DNA from: CAIOGI01 sp964561875
Lineage (GTDB): Bacteria > Patescibacteriota > Minisyncoccia > Phycocordibacterales > PALSA-1337
DNA length: 64,000 nt
Assembly: GCA_964561875.1 (NCBI GenBank)
Contig: CAZLQL010000001.1
Span: 1 to 64,000, forward strand
Direction of reading: 5' to 3'
Below the pieces are notes generated by a model. It was not told the DNA's origin. It ran no database searches and saw only the letters and a program-made list of their open reading frames with translations. Position numbers and translations under genes: made by a program. Below, piece after piece: positions 7,925 to 15,678 of the stretch (position 1 is its first letter; the number at the start of each line of letters is the position of its first letter).

Positions 7925-8071
7925 AAAAAAGGTTGGACCCTTATCCCTTACAATCTCTTACGAAACGCTTGGGCAATATAAGAATCCAACCTGATACCCG
8001 TGCCCTCTGGGTTGACGGATACCTAGCACTTCCGTGCCACTGTCTCTCCAATGCCTTTCGGCGGAGGACGT
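7925..8071 (-). ncRNA. Candidate structured small RNA, minus strand
   Basis: On the minus strand there is a serial set of well-paired hairpins. H1: GTCCTCC/GGAGAGAC (8069-8042) with an inner GCC-GAAA-GGC. H2: GCAC-GGAA-GTGC (8037-8026). H3: GGTATCCGT/ACGGGTATC (8023-7993) with an inner CCC-TCT-GGG region. H4: a long rod GGTTGGA/TCCAACC (7991-7985 with 7937-7931) continued by CTTAT/ATAAG and CCC/GGG, ending in T6. Two loops are GNRA tetraloops. Promoter and terminator agree with this strand. It does not match SRP, 6S, tmRNA or RNase P as I know them. Confidence 0.65.
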
Positions 8072-8076
8072 TGGAT

Positions 8077-8105
8077 ATAATATAACAATCAAGATTGTCC
8101 TGCAA
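8077..8105 (-). promoter_or_regulatory. Promoter of the minus-strand small RNA
   Basis: On the minus strand, -35 TTGCAG (8105-8100), a 17-nt spacer and -10 TATTAT (8082-8077) place the start near 8070, at the foot of hairpin H1. A competing TATATT lies 2 nt further upstream. Confidence 0.55.
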
Positions 8106-8148
8106 GACCTCTTGAATATTGTCTATATTTAGCGTATTTTGTATGTAT

Positions 8149-8222
8149 TGCCAGATCATCTAATGGTAGGATGCAGCTCTCTGAAAGCTGTCATCTTGGT
8201 TCGAATCCAAGTCTGGCAGCCA
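8149..8222 (+). tRNA. tRNA-Gln (anticodon CTG), CCA encoded
   Basis: Acceptor TGCCAGA pairs with TCTGGCA. The anticodon stem CAGCT/AGCTG holds loop CTCTGAA (anticodon CTG, codon CAG). The T arm is CTTGG-TTCGAAT-CCAAG. Discriminator G is followed by an encoded CCA (8220-8222). The next ORF starts at 8224, one base after the CCA. The tRNA marks the left edge of an AT-rich island. Confidence 0.94.
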
Positions 8223-8223
8223 A

Positions 8224-8847
8224 ATGTTAAAAGAAATAATTCTTTCATTAATAACCGGTATTGTTTCGGCTGTTATCTATTCAATTATCCAAAATTTCTA
8301 TCTTAACTATTATTGGTTTAAAACTAAATCAAAATTTTTAACCGAAATTAAACATTCAGTTTTAAAAATAAGATCTCTTGCAGTTACCATACTTGAGATT
8401 GACGTAATATATGATAATGGAGAAGAAAATGATCACTTAATGACAGACGAGGAATTATTGGAAGAGGTTAAGTTGTATAACATCTCCGATATTCAATTTA
8501 GTAAATTAAGTAAAGGTATTAGAAAAATTACAGAAGAAATTGAAAAAAGAAGGAGAGACACACTCAATATTTCTACCTTCACCCCAATGGAATTCCATAC
8601 AGTAGATAAACTAATATTTTCAATGTCTAGTTTTTATGGTCTACATTCTTGGGTTGAAGATGAAATATTAGAAATTAATACGCAAGAGAAATTAAAAGAA
8701 AAACTAATCGAAATTCTTATTTTAGCAGAAACAGTTAAATTTCCTGTTAATTTTTTTGATAAACTTATTAAGTATATTAATCTACAGAAGTTTTTATCAA
8801 AATCTCGTAGTATCCATTTAAATAAATATGATTCAATCCTTTTTTAA
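8224..8847 (+). CDS. Membrane-anchored protein of unknown function
   Basis: A 207-residue protein not recognised. Residues 5-27 form one hydrophobic segment (LSLITGIVSAVIYSIIQNFY), then a long soluble part rich in Glu, Lys and Ile with predicted helices. Its ATG is one base after the CCA of tRNA-Gln, so the mRNA would be released leaderless by tRNA 3' processing. It is the first gene of the island and is richer in A/T than the neighbouring core genes. Confidence 0.6.
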   Translation: MLKEIILSLITGIVSAVIYSIIQNFYLNYYWFKTKSKFLTEIKHSVLKIRSLAVTILEIDVIYDNGEENDHLMTDEELLEEVKLYNISDIQFSKLSKGIRKITEEIEKRRRDTLNISTFTPMEFHTVDKLIFSMSSFYGLHSWVEDEILEINTQEKLKEKLIEILILAETVKFPVNFFDKLIKYINLQKFLSKSRSIHLNKYDSILF

Positions 8848-8944
8848 CAAAGTTCAAACTTCTTACCACACAGCCTGCCAACAAGAGTGTCGCTCGAGAC
8901 GCGTCAATGTAATAGTTTTGTAGGTTTGCATAGACTTAGTAAAC

Positions 8945-9303
8945 ATGAAAAAAAGCGATATAATTATTTATATGTACCATCCTGATTATAAAAAGCCTTA
9001 GAGCTTATAACCGAAATTCATAAAAAGAATAATTCTAAAATAAATCCTTTAGTCAAAGATGTAAGGCTTGCAGTCTATTATTTACAGGGAGGTTGTATCA
9101 CTCAAGCAAATTTTGCCCTGAAGGCATGGGCTACGGGTGATTTGAATACACCATTTCGTGTCAAAAGATTTATTGATGAATCAAAATTACTAATATTTTG
9201 TTTAATCTATGTAAATGATAAAGATAGGGAAAGGTACTTAAGACAATTTTTTAAAGATGAAATTCTCACAATTAAACCAAAAAAAATGAGAAGGATATTT
9301 TAA
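8945..9303 (+). pseudogene. Frameshifted unknown gene
   Basis: An ATG at 8945 opens MKKSDIIIYMYHPDYKKP and stops at a TAG at 8999. One base away, a frame stays open from 8997 to the stop at 9303. Joining them at the A5 run (8990-8994), as if one A were missing, gives about 119 residues continuing LELITEIHKKNNSK. The resulting protein is not recognised. This could be a real inactivating frameshift, a sequencing error in a homopolymer, or slippage. It lies in the island between two unknown genes. Confidence 0.5.
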
Positions 9304-9314
9304 CTAGAACTGGT

Positions 9315-9632
9315 ATGAAAAAAGACTATTTTGATACATGTTTAAAACATGCGGAGACATTAAGTCATGGTTTTTCAAAAGGTGTTCATCCAAATTTAGA
9401 GTCAGTCGCTTACAATTCTAATATAGATACCGGAGAGTTTGATTATGAAGCTGTTAATTTTGCTTGCTATCCTATTAAAAATTTTGATTTTGCCCATTAT
9501 GTTATAATTCCAGCAATTGATAGAGTTTATATTGCTTCAGGTTTATTTAATACAAAAGAAGAGGAATTTAAAGAGGTCCTTAAAATTCGAGACAAGATTC
9601 AAACTATAGCCGTAAAGAATCTAAGTAAATAA
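9315..9632 (+). CDS. Small unknown protein of the island
   Basis: A 105-residue soluble protein with no family I recognise. It is mixed alpha/beta by inspection, with aromatic-rich strands in the middle (FACYPIKNFDFAHYVIIPAI) and a charged C-terminal helix. No signal peptide or TM. It starts 12 nt after the frameshifted gene and may belong with it. The intergenic DNA after it resembles that after the 8224 gene. Confidence 0.5.
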   Translation: MKKDYFDTCLKHAETLSHGFSKGVHPNLESVAYNSNIDTGEFDYEAVNFACYPIKNFDFAHYVIIPAIDRVYIASGLFNTKEEEFKEVLKIRDKIQTIAVKNLSK

Positions 9633-9740
9633 ATTCAAATCTCGCGCTCAAGTTGCGTCAATATGGTAAACTAAAACTACTAAATTTTGCCAATCTGGGC
9701 TTGACCGACCACGGTTCTAGCTCGAGTCGGCCAGCTAGGT

Positions 9741-10442
9741 ATGGAGAATAAAATATTCAAAGGCGAACTTAAGTACTTAAACCCAAATAAGATCTTAAAT
9801 ATTAATGATGATCAAAAAGTTGATAGTTTTTTTCTCGCTTTAGGATTGATCTTTAATGATTTAAAAGGGATACATATTTTTGCACAAACTATCCAGAATA
9901 TTTATAAGAAACCTGAAGAAGTAGAAACAACTTATCATGCAGGCGAATACAATGGACTTATGTCACAATTAGATAGATTAACTATAGGAATAATTTCAGA
10001 GTTTTTTGAATTAGTTAATAAACAAAAGGAAATTTTTAATGATATGAATTATAAGTCAATAATAAATAGTTTACATAAAGAGACTGTTAATGATTGGAAT
10101 ATTATATTAAAAACAAATGATCAAATTCTTAGAAAAATAAGCAATATAAGATCAAATGTTGTACATCATTACGACTATCAAAATCTAGAAAGATTAAAAG
10201 AAGGTTATAATCATGCGTTTTTTGGACAAAGAAAAAAATTTCCTCAACATAAAAATGCTTTCTATTCAACAGGTAAAAAAATACAAGAAATAAGATTTTT
10301 TTACTGTGACGCAGCGGCAGAAGATTATATTCACAAGACATTATCAGATAATGGTAAGTCTGATCTAAAAAAAATAACAAATAAACTGCTGGTAACTATA
10401 GGAAGTATTGTTATTGGATATGTTAAAATGAAAGATAAATAA
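9741..10442 (+). CDS. Possible HEPN-like protein of the defence island
   Basis: A 233-residue mostly helical protein. A segment near residues 138-146 reads IRSNVVHHYD, which fits the R-x4-H motif that forms the RNase site of HEPN domains, followed by Tyr. HEPN proteins often act as RNA-cutting toxins or abortive-infection effectors. Position next to a nuclease and a methyltransferase supports a defence role. No antitoxin-like partner is obvious. The family call rests on this one motif, so it is tentative. Confidence 0.45.
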   Translation: MENKIFKGELKYLNPNKILNINDDQKVDSFFLALGLIFNDLKGIHIFAQTIQNIYKKPEEVETTYHAGEYNGLMSQLDRLTIGIISEFFELVNKQKEIFNDMNYKSIINSLHKETVNDWNIILKTNDQILRKISNIRSNVVHHYDYQNLERLKEGYNHAFFGQRKKFPQHKNAFYSTGKKIQEIRFFYCDAAAEDYIHKTLSDNGKSDLKKITNKLLVTIGSIVIGYVKMKDK

Positions 10443-10466
10443 TTTAATATATTATAACATATCACT

Positions 10467-10913
10467 ATGAATTCATGGGCAAAAAATATTACTTCAATAG
10501 ATGAGGGAAGATATAGGACTATTAATGGAAATGCAGACGAATTAATCGGAATAGGAAGATGTATAAAGGCGGGTTTTGCTTGTTCAAAAGTAGAAATTAC
10601 AAATGGAAGATATGATGCAGTAATTGATCCTGGCAATGGAGGTAGTTTAGTAAGAGTTCAAATAAAGGGAACTAGTTCAGGTTCAGTTGGCTTTACAGGT
10701 GGTGGAAGAAGTGGACAACAAATAAGTAGGGAAATAGAGCAAAAAACTTATAAATATACAAAACAAGATTGTGACTTTATCCTTGTTGTGGATAGTAATA
10801 ATGGGGATTGTTATATTATTCCGATACAAGATACTGAAGTTTGGGGAGAGACAAAATCACTAAATACCCTAGGTGATTATAAAGAAAATTGGCAATTATT
10901 AACAAAAAAATAA
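10467..10913 (+). CDS. PD-(D/E)XK nuclease, likely restriction endonuclease
   Basis: A 148-residue single-domain nuclease. The core reads GRYDAVID then VRVQIKGTS, giving an Asp and the Q-x-K pair of a PD-(D/E)XK active site where Gln replaces Glu. The size and YDAVID...QIKG layout resemble the small PDDEXK endonuclease families. It is convergent with the cytosine-5 methyltransferase 15 nt away, so a restriction-modification pair is likely; the recognition site cannot be read from sequence. A TATAAC 8 nt before the ATG may be its -10. Confidence 0.7.
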   Translation: MNSWAKNITSIDEGRYRTINGNADELIGIGRCIKAGFACSKVEITNGRYDAVIDPGNGGSLVRVQIKGTSSGSVGFTGGGRSGQQISREIEQKTYKYTKQDCDFILVVDSNNGDCYIIPIQDTEVWGETKSLNTLGDYKENWQLLTKK

Positions 10914-10927
10914 ATATATAATATTTA

Positions 10928-11935
10928 CTATTTTGTTTTTGTTAATGAAAATTTAATATTTTTAACTTCTTTAAAATTCTTTTCCATTGTTTTATATATG
11001 TTTTGTGCAATTCTCTCTATAACTGGTACACTTACAGAATTGCCGAATTGTTTGTAAAGATGCGAGTCAGAAATATTAGGTATTTTGTATGAATCAGGAA
11101 AGCCTTGTAGCCGAGCACACTCTCTTGGTGTAAGTTTTCTAATTCCTTTTTTGTCCTTTACTATCGGAACATTATGACCACCAGTACCCATGTTTGCAGT
11201 CAGGGTAGGGCATACACCACTTTTATTTTGTCTTACATATTTTCTTCTCCATTGATATACACTACCAAGTTCAAAATCATATTTTATTAATTTTTTATAT
11301 AAAGGCTTGTCATTATAATAATATTTTTGATTAATTTTATTTGGATCCTCTAATATATCAGTGATATTTTTTATTCTTTCTATTTTTTCTGGAAATTCAA
11401 AATCATGTATAAGACCTGTATTTTTCTTAAAACCAACAATATAAATACGCTCTCTATTTTGAGGTATGTTTCCATAATACATACTATTTAATATTTTAAA
11501 TTTTATATAGTATCCTAGTTTATCCAGTGTTTTGCTTATAACTTTAAATGTATTACCATTATCATGGCTATATAAATTTTTTACATTTTCTAAAAGAAAA
11601 CCTATAGGTTTTCTTTCATCAATAATTCTTGCAACATCAAAAAATAGATTGCCTCTTTCGTCTTTAAATCCTTTGCGATAACCTGCTACAGAAAAAGCTT
11701 GGCAAGGGAACCCGCCAATTAGAAAATCAAATTTAGGTAAATCATTAACCTTAATTTTTCGAATATCCAAAACTGTGAGTGGTGCTTGCGTAAAATTTAA
11801 ATCATAAGTCTCTCTACATTTTGGCTCAAAATCATTAGCAAAAACAGTTTTAAACCCAGCTCTTTCAAAGCCTAATCTTATGCCACCTATTCCAGCAAAT
11901 AAGTCTATTGTTTTAATATCTTTAATATTGATCAT
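10928..11935 (-). CDS. DNA (cytosine-5) methyltransferase
   Basis: A 335-residue C5 methylase that transfers a methyl group from SAM to cytosine in DNA. Motif I DLFAGIGGIRLGFERAGF, motif IV GGFPCQAFSVAG (catalytic Cys near residue 77), motif VI ENVKN, motif VIII QNRERIYIVGF, motif IX RKLTPRECARLQGFPD and motif X QFGNSVSVPVI are all present and in order, so it looks active. It faces the nuclease at 10467. TACAAT ends 7 nt before the ATG. AT-rich like the rest of the island. Confidence 0.93.
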   Translation of the reverse strand: MINIKDIKTIDLFAGIGGIRLGFERAGFKTVFANDFEPKCRETYDLNFTQAPLTVLDIRKIKVNDLPKFDFLIGGFPCQAFSVAGYRKGFKDERGNLFFDVARIIDERKPIGFLLENVKNLYSHDNGNTFKVISKTLDKLGYYIKFKILNSMYYGNIPQNRERIYIVGFKKNTGLIHDFEFPEKIERIKNITDILEDPNKINQKYYYNDKPLYKKLIKYDFELGSVYQWRRKYVRQNKSGVCPTLTANMGTGGHNVPIVKDKKGIRKLTPRECARLQGFPDSYKIPNISDSHLYKQFGNSVSVPVIERIAQNIYKTMEKNFKEVKNIKFSLTKTK

Positions 11936-12268
11936 TATCTAAATTGTATCATTGTATATAAAAAAAGCAGCAAGAGTGTTATTAAACAAACCCTCTATTT
12001 TTATGTAAAACTATTTTAAAATAATTTTCTGATAAGATATGTTTGGCTATTTAGATATCTTAGAATTTTACAGACACAATGCTTAATGAATATTAGCCAC
12101 ACAAGACAATGAGGTTGAGGGTTAATATTTCGATTAAAAATATCAGAGAAGAAAAGAACACCATACCTCATAGACATGTATTCTTTGCTTTAATATACCG
12201 TTAATTTCAACTTTTTACAGAGCTAAAATATAGTTAACATAGATTATCTATACACCCCTCACTATTTA
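11936..12268. other. Intergenic region, no gene seen
   Basis: About 330 nt without a plausible ORF. It holds a 7-bp inverted repeat AAGATAT/ATATCTT near 12034-12061, and ATGAGGT/ACCTCAT arms near 12110-12170 enclosing an ATATTT/AAATAT hairpin. Whether these are transcribed is unknown. Confidence 0.4.
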
Positions 12269-12297
12269 TTGACTTCTATGTACATATGTGATATAGT
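12269..12297 (+). promoter_or_regulatory. Promoter of the 12368-14195 gene pair
   Basis: TTGACT, a 17-nt spacer and TATAGT: a near-consensus promoter. The leader of about 64 nt contains CTTGC-GTGT-GCAAG nested in GAACTTG/CAAGTTC. Confidence 0.7.
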
Positions 12298-12367
12298 TTT
12301 AAGGTAGTCAAGAACTTGCGTGTGCAAGATTTCAAGATTCAAGTTCATTGAAAACAAAAGGAAGTTT

Positions 12368-12625
12368 ATGGAGGCTATCAAAGCCATAGTGCAGAGGATA
12401 GTCCCCGAGGGAAAACATGGACCCTTTTTTGTTACCACTTCAGACCAAGTCGATGGTTCAGTGACATGTTCACTTGATTCAACGGCGTGGTTGGAAGAGG
12501 AGTGGCCAGAAGTAGGAGAGTTTGTTTACCTTAGTAGACTACGACAAAAGCGCGCTGGATGGCGCGCGAAAGAAGGACGGTTTTGGAAATTGTCCGACGA
12601 GCAAAAAAAGCAAACAGAAACCTAG
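12368..12625 (+). CDS. Small unknown protein, first of a GC-richer pair
   Basis: An 85-residue protein starting MEAIKAIVQRIVPEGKHGPF, chosen because AAGGAAG sits 5 nt upstream; a longer frame from 12320 starts inside the leader. The body looks like a small beta-rich fold ending in a lysine-rich tail. I do not recognise it. Codon choice (GTC, GCG, CGC) differs from core genes. It is followed after 19 nt by the 12645 gene and probably shares its mRNA. Confidence 0.6.
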   Translation: MEAIKAIVQRIVPEGKHGPFFVTTSDQVDGSVTCSLDSTAWLEEEWPEVGEFVYLSRLRQKRAGWRAKEGRFWKLSDEQKKQTET

Positions 12626-12644
12626 AAAAGAGAAAGAAGAAGAA

Positions 12645-14195
12645 ATGAAATCAGCAATCAAGGCACTGTTCGAACAAGCTGGAGGTCAAATCACTAAGTT
12701 TAATATCGACGTGACGATTCTCGTTGCAACGATGGCAGAGCTGGTGCGCGATTATATCGCAGAAGGAAATCTTAAGCTCGCGTTCGAAGCGTCCAAGGTC
12801 ACCGGCAATCCTGCAGACCAACGCCTCGTTTTAGAAGCTTCTCGGAAGGTCAGATCATACTCGGAAAAGGTTGGTGTGGGTGGCCTTATGGAAGTCTTGG
12901 GGCAGGATCATTTCCTGTTCCAAGTTCTCCTTGCCACTGGCACCGAAAAGGAGTTGCGTGCTGTGGCACAAGAATTGGAGAAGAAAGGGTATCTTAGGTC
13001 GAATGATGTGATCAAAATTTACACTCAACTGGAAGATCCTGTGGCACTCTACCGTTTTGGTAAAAAGGTGGCCAACAGCTACTTCACCGCAAAGAAAAAG
13101 GAAAAGAAAACACATGTTTTCAACGGTGGTACCTCTTCAATTCCCCAACATGCTCTCGAAATTTTGGCTGTGGCCAAGAAATTGGGGGCGAAGGATGTGA
13201 ATCGAGAACTTATATGCTTTGGCGATAAGTTGTGTGCCGTAGATGGTGGGTTCAAGGTTGTGGTTCACAGTTCAAGTCGAGAAGAAGAAGTTCCTGAAGC
13301 AATTCGTGCTTACGAAATCGCAGGAACTTTAACAGCTCTTACAAAAGCAGCTGAAGGATACCTGGCGGTGGGTAATCTCCATGGGGCGGCACGTTGCTTC
13401 AGCAAAGTTGGCGACGACAATCGCGTGATGGAGTTGGTTCATCAGTTAGCGAAGATCGGTGAATTGCTTGAAGCGGTTACGCTTCGTGCAACTCTCATCA
13501 AAGAACCCATCACGGTTCAAGAGTTGGGGCGGTTGGTTGGAACTACAGCCGAATTCGCCAAGGCTAAGGTTGTTCAGACAATAAGTGCCTATCTGGATGC
13601 TCGTGGCAAGGACGAGCCATTTCCTACATCGCACACATTCTGGCATTATAGCGACTCAAATGCTGATGAGTGGAATGAGTACCTGTACACCGTGCACAGT
13701 ATGGCCAGTCGTACCAATACGTACTTCTGTCGACCGTTTCCTTCAATCGCCAAAGAACTATATGCCACCAGCAATGCTCCTGTCATGACCCAGATTCATC
13801 TGGCGTTACAGAAGCACTTACTCGTCGGCTATATGCTCTCGGCAGTTACAATGGAAACGGATGGACGGTGTCCAAGTCGGGAACGTAAGTATGTCCATGC
13901 GTTTGATGCTGCACTTCGTACGTTCGAGTATGGAGTCAACGGAGGTGGTTATAACCCCTTCGACGGCTTGAATTTCAAGACAGACCCTGACATGTCAGCT
14001 CTGCTGAAAGTGCTTCTCAAGTTTCAGAAACAAGAGATTACTGTGGCCGGCAAGACAGGGGGCGGCAGCTTCGAGCACAATAGCCAGTCTCACAACTTCC
14101 TTCGTGAAAAAAGTCCTGAACTCCAGGGTAAAGTCAGAGAGGTTTACCAAAAACTTACTGGCGATATTCGGAGTCTCTTGACTCAACTGAAGTGA
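12645..14195 (+). CDS. Large alpha-helical repeat-like protein, unknown
   Basis: A 516-residue soluble protein, not recognised. Start chosen at MKSAIKALFEQ behind a GAAAGAAGAAG purine stretch; the longer frame from 12522 overlaps the preceding gene. Residues 20-330 are runs of amphipathic helices of TPR/HEAT style (for example ALTKAAEGYLAVGNLHGAAR), and the last 150 residues are more mixed. GC content and codon use (CTG, GTG, CGT, GGC) are unlike pyrG or ftsX, which suggests acquisition. It ends in its own terminator. Confidence 0.65.
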   Translation: MKSAIKALFEQAGGQITKFNIDVTILVATMAELVRDYIAEGNLKLAFEASKVTGNPADQRLVLEASRKVRSYSEKVGVGGLMEVLGQDHFLFQVLLATGTEKELRAVAQELEKKGYLRSNDVIKIYTQLEDPVALYRFGKKVANSYFTAKKKEKKTHVFNGGTSSIPQHALEILAVAKKLGAKDVNRELICFGDKLCAVDGGFKVVVHSSSREEEVPEAIRAYEIAGTLTALTKAAEGYLAVGNLHGAARCFSKVGDDNRVMELVHQLAKIGELLEAVTLRATLIKEPITVQELGRLVGTTAEFAKAKVVQTISAYLDARGKDEPFPTSHTFWHYSDSNADEWNEYLYTVHSMASRTNTYFCRPFPSIAKELYATSNAPVMTQIHLALQKHLLVGYMLSAVTMETDGRCPSRERKYVHAFDAALRTFEYGVNGGGYNPFDGLNFKTDPDMSALLKVLLKFQKQEITVAGKTGGGSFEHNSQSHNFLREKSPELQGKVREVYQKLTGDIRSLLTQLK

Positions 14196-14211
14196 AATAA
14201 CCTTCAGGCAC

Positions 14212-14253
14212 ATGACCCTCAAGTAAGCGTAAGCTGAACGGGGGTCATTTTTG
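14212..14253 (+). terminator. Intrinsic terminator after the 12645 gene
   Basis: ATGACCC pairs with GGGTCAT and is followed by TTTTTG; the loop is about 23 nt. Confidence 0.7.
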
Positions 14254-14379
14254 TACAAAAATAAATAGCCTTATCATATATTAACTATTCGGGACCAATT
14301 CAGATCTGATATATTGACTAAAGAATTTCTAATCTCATATAAGACTCGCAGTAGGCAAGTCTCATGATATAATCTTTTC

Positions 14380-14658
14380 ATGAAAATGATTTTATCACTA
14401 ACAACCCTTATTTTAGGATTTATATGGTATCACTCTGCTTTTAGTATTCCAGAAATAGTACAAGGTATGATCTCAGGTCTTATTGCTATGGTTTCAATTT
14501 ACTTTGCTATTAGTGCTATACGTCACAAAGAAGTTGCTTCGGGGTTGGGATTAATTAAATTTTTCGGTTTGTTACTTGCTATTTTTATTATAATTATAGA
14601 TATAATTTTTATAGCATCTTCTGTTGGTGTATGGGTTGTTGCTTTCTTTGTTGGTTAA
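14380..14658 (+). CDS. Small integral membrane protein, unknown
   Basis: A 92-residue hydrophobic protein with about three TM segments (residues 3-18, 25-46 and 60-90) and a short charged loop IRHKEVASG. No family recognised. TATAAT (14368-14373) ends exactly 6 nt before the ATG and no Shine-Dalgarno is present. It stands alone and converges on the secreted-protein gene at 14750. Confidence 0.65.
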   Translation: MKMILSLTTLILGFIWYHSAFSIPEIVQGMISGLIAMVSIYFAISAIRHKEVASGLGLIKFFGLLLAIFIIIIDIIFIASSVGVWVVAFFVG

Positions 14659-14680
14659 TTTGAAAAAGTTTCTTAAATAT

Positions 14681-14728
14681 AAAAAAGAAAACCGCTCTGC
14701 AAAAGCTTTGCGGCTTTCGTGAGCGGTT
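14681..14728 (-). terminator. Intrinsic terminator for the 14750 gene
   Basis: Read on the minus strand: an AACCGCTC/GAGCGGTT stem followed by TTCTTTTTT. It also lies just past the convergent 14658 stop. Confidence 0.75.
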
Positions 14729-14749
14729 TGTTGCACAAGACTAGCAAAG

Positions 14750-15448
14750 CTAGCGTGTACGAAACAGTCTGGTGATTCTAAACTTTTCAGTGAAATCACC
14801 CACACAATCACCAAATCCAGACACCGATATTTGGTAATTGCGTCCACCAATATTTCCGGCAGAAATGCCGTTAGGATTTGGTGGAGGGACAGTGAAGAGG
14901 TAGCTTCCGGTATTGGGAACCTTGAATGCGATGATGGTTTCTCCAGCATCACCACTTTCGGTGTTGTACCGAAAATCCCAAAGACCGATTTGAACCATGT
15001 CTGCTTGGCCATGCGTTGACCACTTTATCTCATAGGTCTTGCCAACATACCAGACATCACTTTCGTCTGGTGAGGTCACAATTATCTTGGCCTCACTCAC
15101 ATGAATTGTCATTGAGCGGTTAACCCATTCCTTGCCGTTGTAGGCGGTAACAGAAACTGTCTTGTCACCAGCTTTTTGGTAAATGTTGGTGACAGATCGC
15201 GCATACTGGTATGGGTAATTTTTGTTCCAGTTGTAGAGGTTGGGGAACTCCTCCGCGTCTGCATTCCAAGCAAACGAGTAGGGTGAGTTCGTATCACCAC
15301 CCTCTACGTGGATTTTCCACGTAACGGTATCTCCAATGACAGGGTGTGCCGGTTCTGCCGACATGAAGAGGGTGAGGTCGGCCAGTGCACTGAATGAGCT
15401 GATGACCAATACGACAATTGACACAATTAGTGATGACAGAGCTTTCAT
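14750..15448 (-). CDS. Secreted PKD/Ig-like domain protein
   Basis: A 232-residue exported protein. A signal peptide is clear (MKALSSLIVSIVVLVISSFSALA). Residues about 24-120 look like a PKD-type beta sandwich (PVIGDTVTWKIHVEGG... KTVSVTAYNG). Residues 125-225 resemble the Ser/Thr-rich Kre9/KNH-like domain (DVWYVGKTYEIKWSTHG). Probably cell-surface adhesion or scaffold; no enzyme motif. AAGGAA lies 7 nt before the ATG. It has its own promoter and terminator and GC-richer codons than the core genes. Confidence 0.7.
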   Translation of the reverse strand: MKALSSLIVSIVVLVISSFSALADLTLFMSAEPAHPVIGDTVTWKIHVEGGDTNSPYSFAWNADAEEFPNLYNWNKNYPYQYARSVTNIYQKAGDKTVSVTAYNGKEWVNRSMTIHVSEAKIIVTSPDESDVWYVGKTYEIKWSTHGQADMVQIGLWDFRYNTESGDAGETIIAFKVPNTGSYLFTVPPPNPNGISAGNIGGRNYQISVSGFGDCVGDFTEKFRITRLFRTR

Positions 15449-15529
15449 CTTACTATTCCTTACAAGGTGCGTTTGTTTAGTTCAAGAGTTGTTCCTGTAG
15501 CTATACAGGCTCCTAATCTACTGGTTAAT

Positions 15530-15559
15530 AGTATACAACATTAGTGGGCAGACTGTCAA
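15530..15559 (-). promoter_or_regulatory. Promoter of the PKD-protein gene
   Basis: On the minus strand TTGACA (15559-15554), an 18-nt spacer and TATACT (15535-15530). The leader of about 75 nt carries a perfect CCTGTA-TAGC-TACAGG hairpin. Confidence 0.75.
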
Positions 15560-15678
15560 GTTATTTATATCAAACAGTTTTAATATAAACCACCAACCCA
15601 TTGCTACATATCACTTTTAATGGTATTTTAATGCAGTAATTTTGTACATTAAATTAAACAATAGAAAGGAGGTTTTTT

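Noticed and set aside
8866..9740. Integron cassette array
   Set aside because: The intergenic sequences share short words but lack RYYYAAC/GTTRRRY core pairs, and no integrase is seen.
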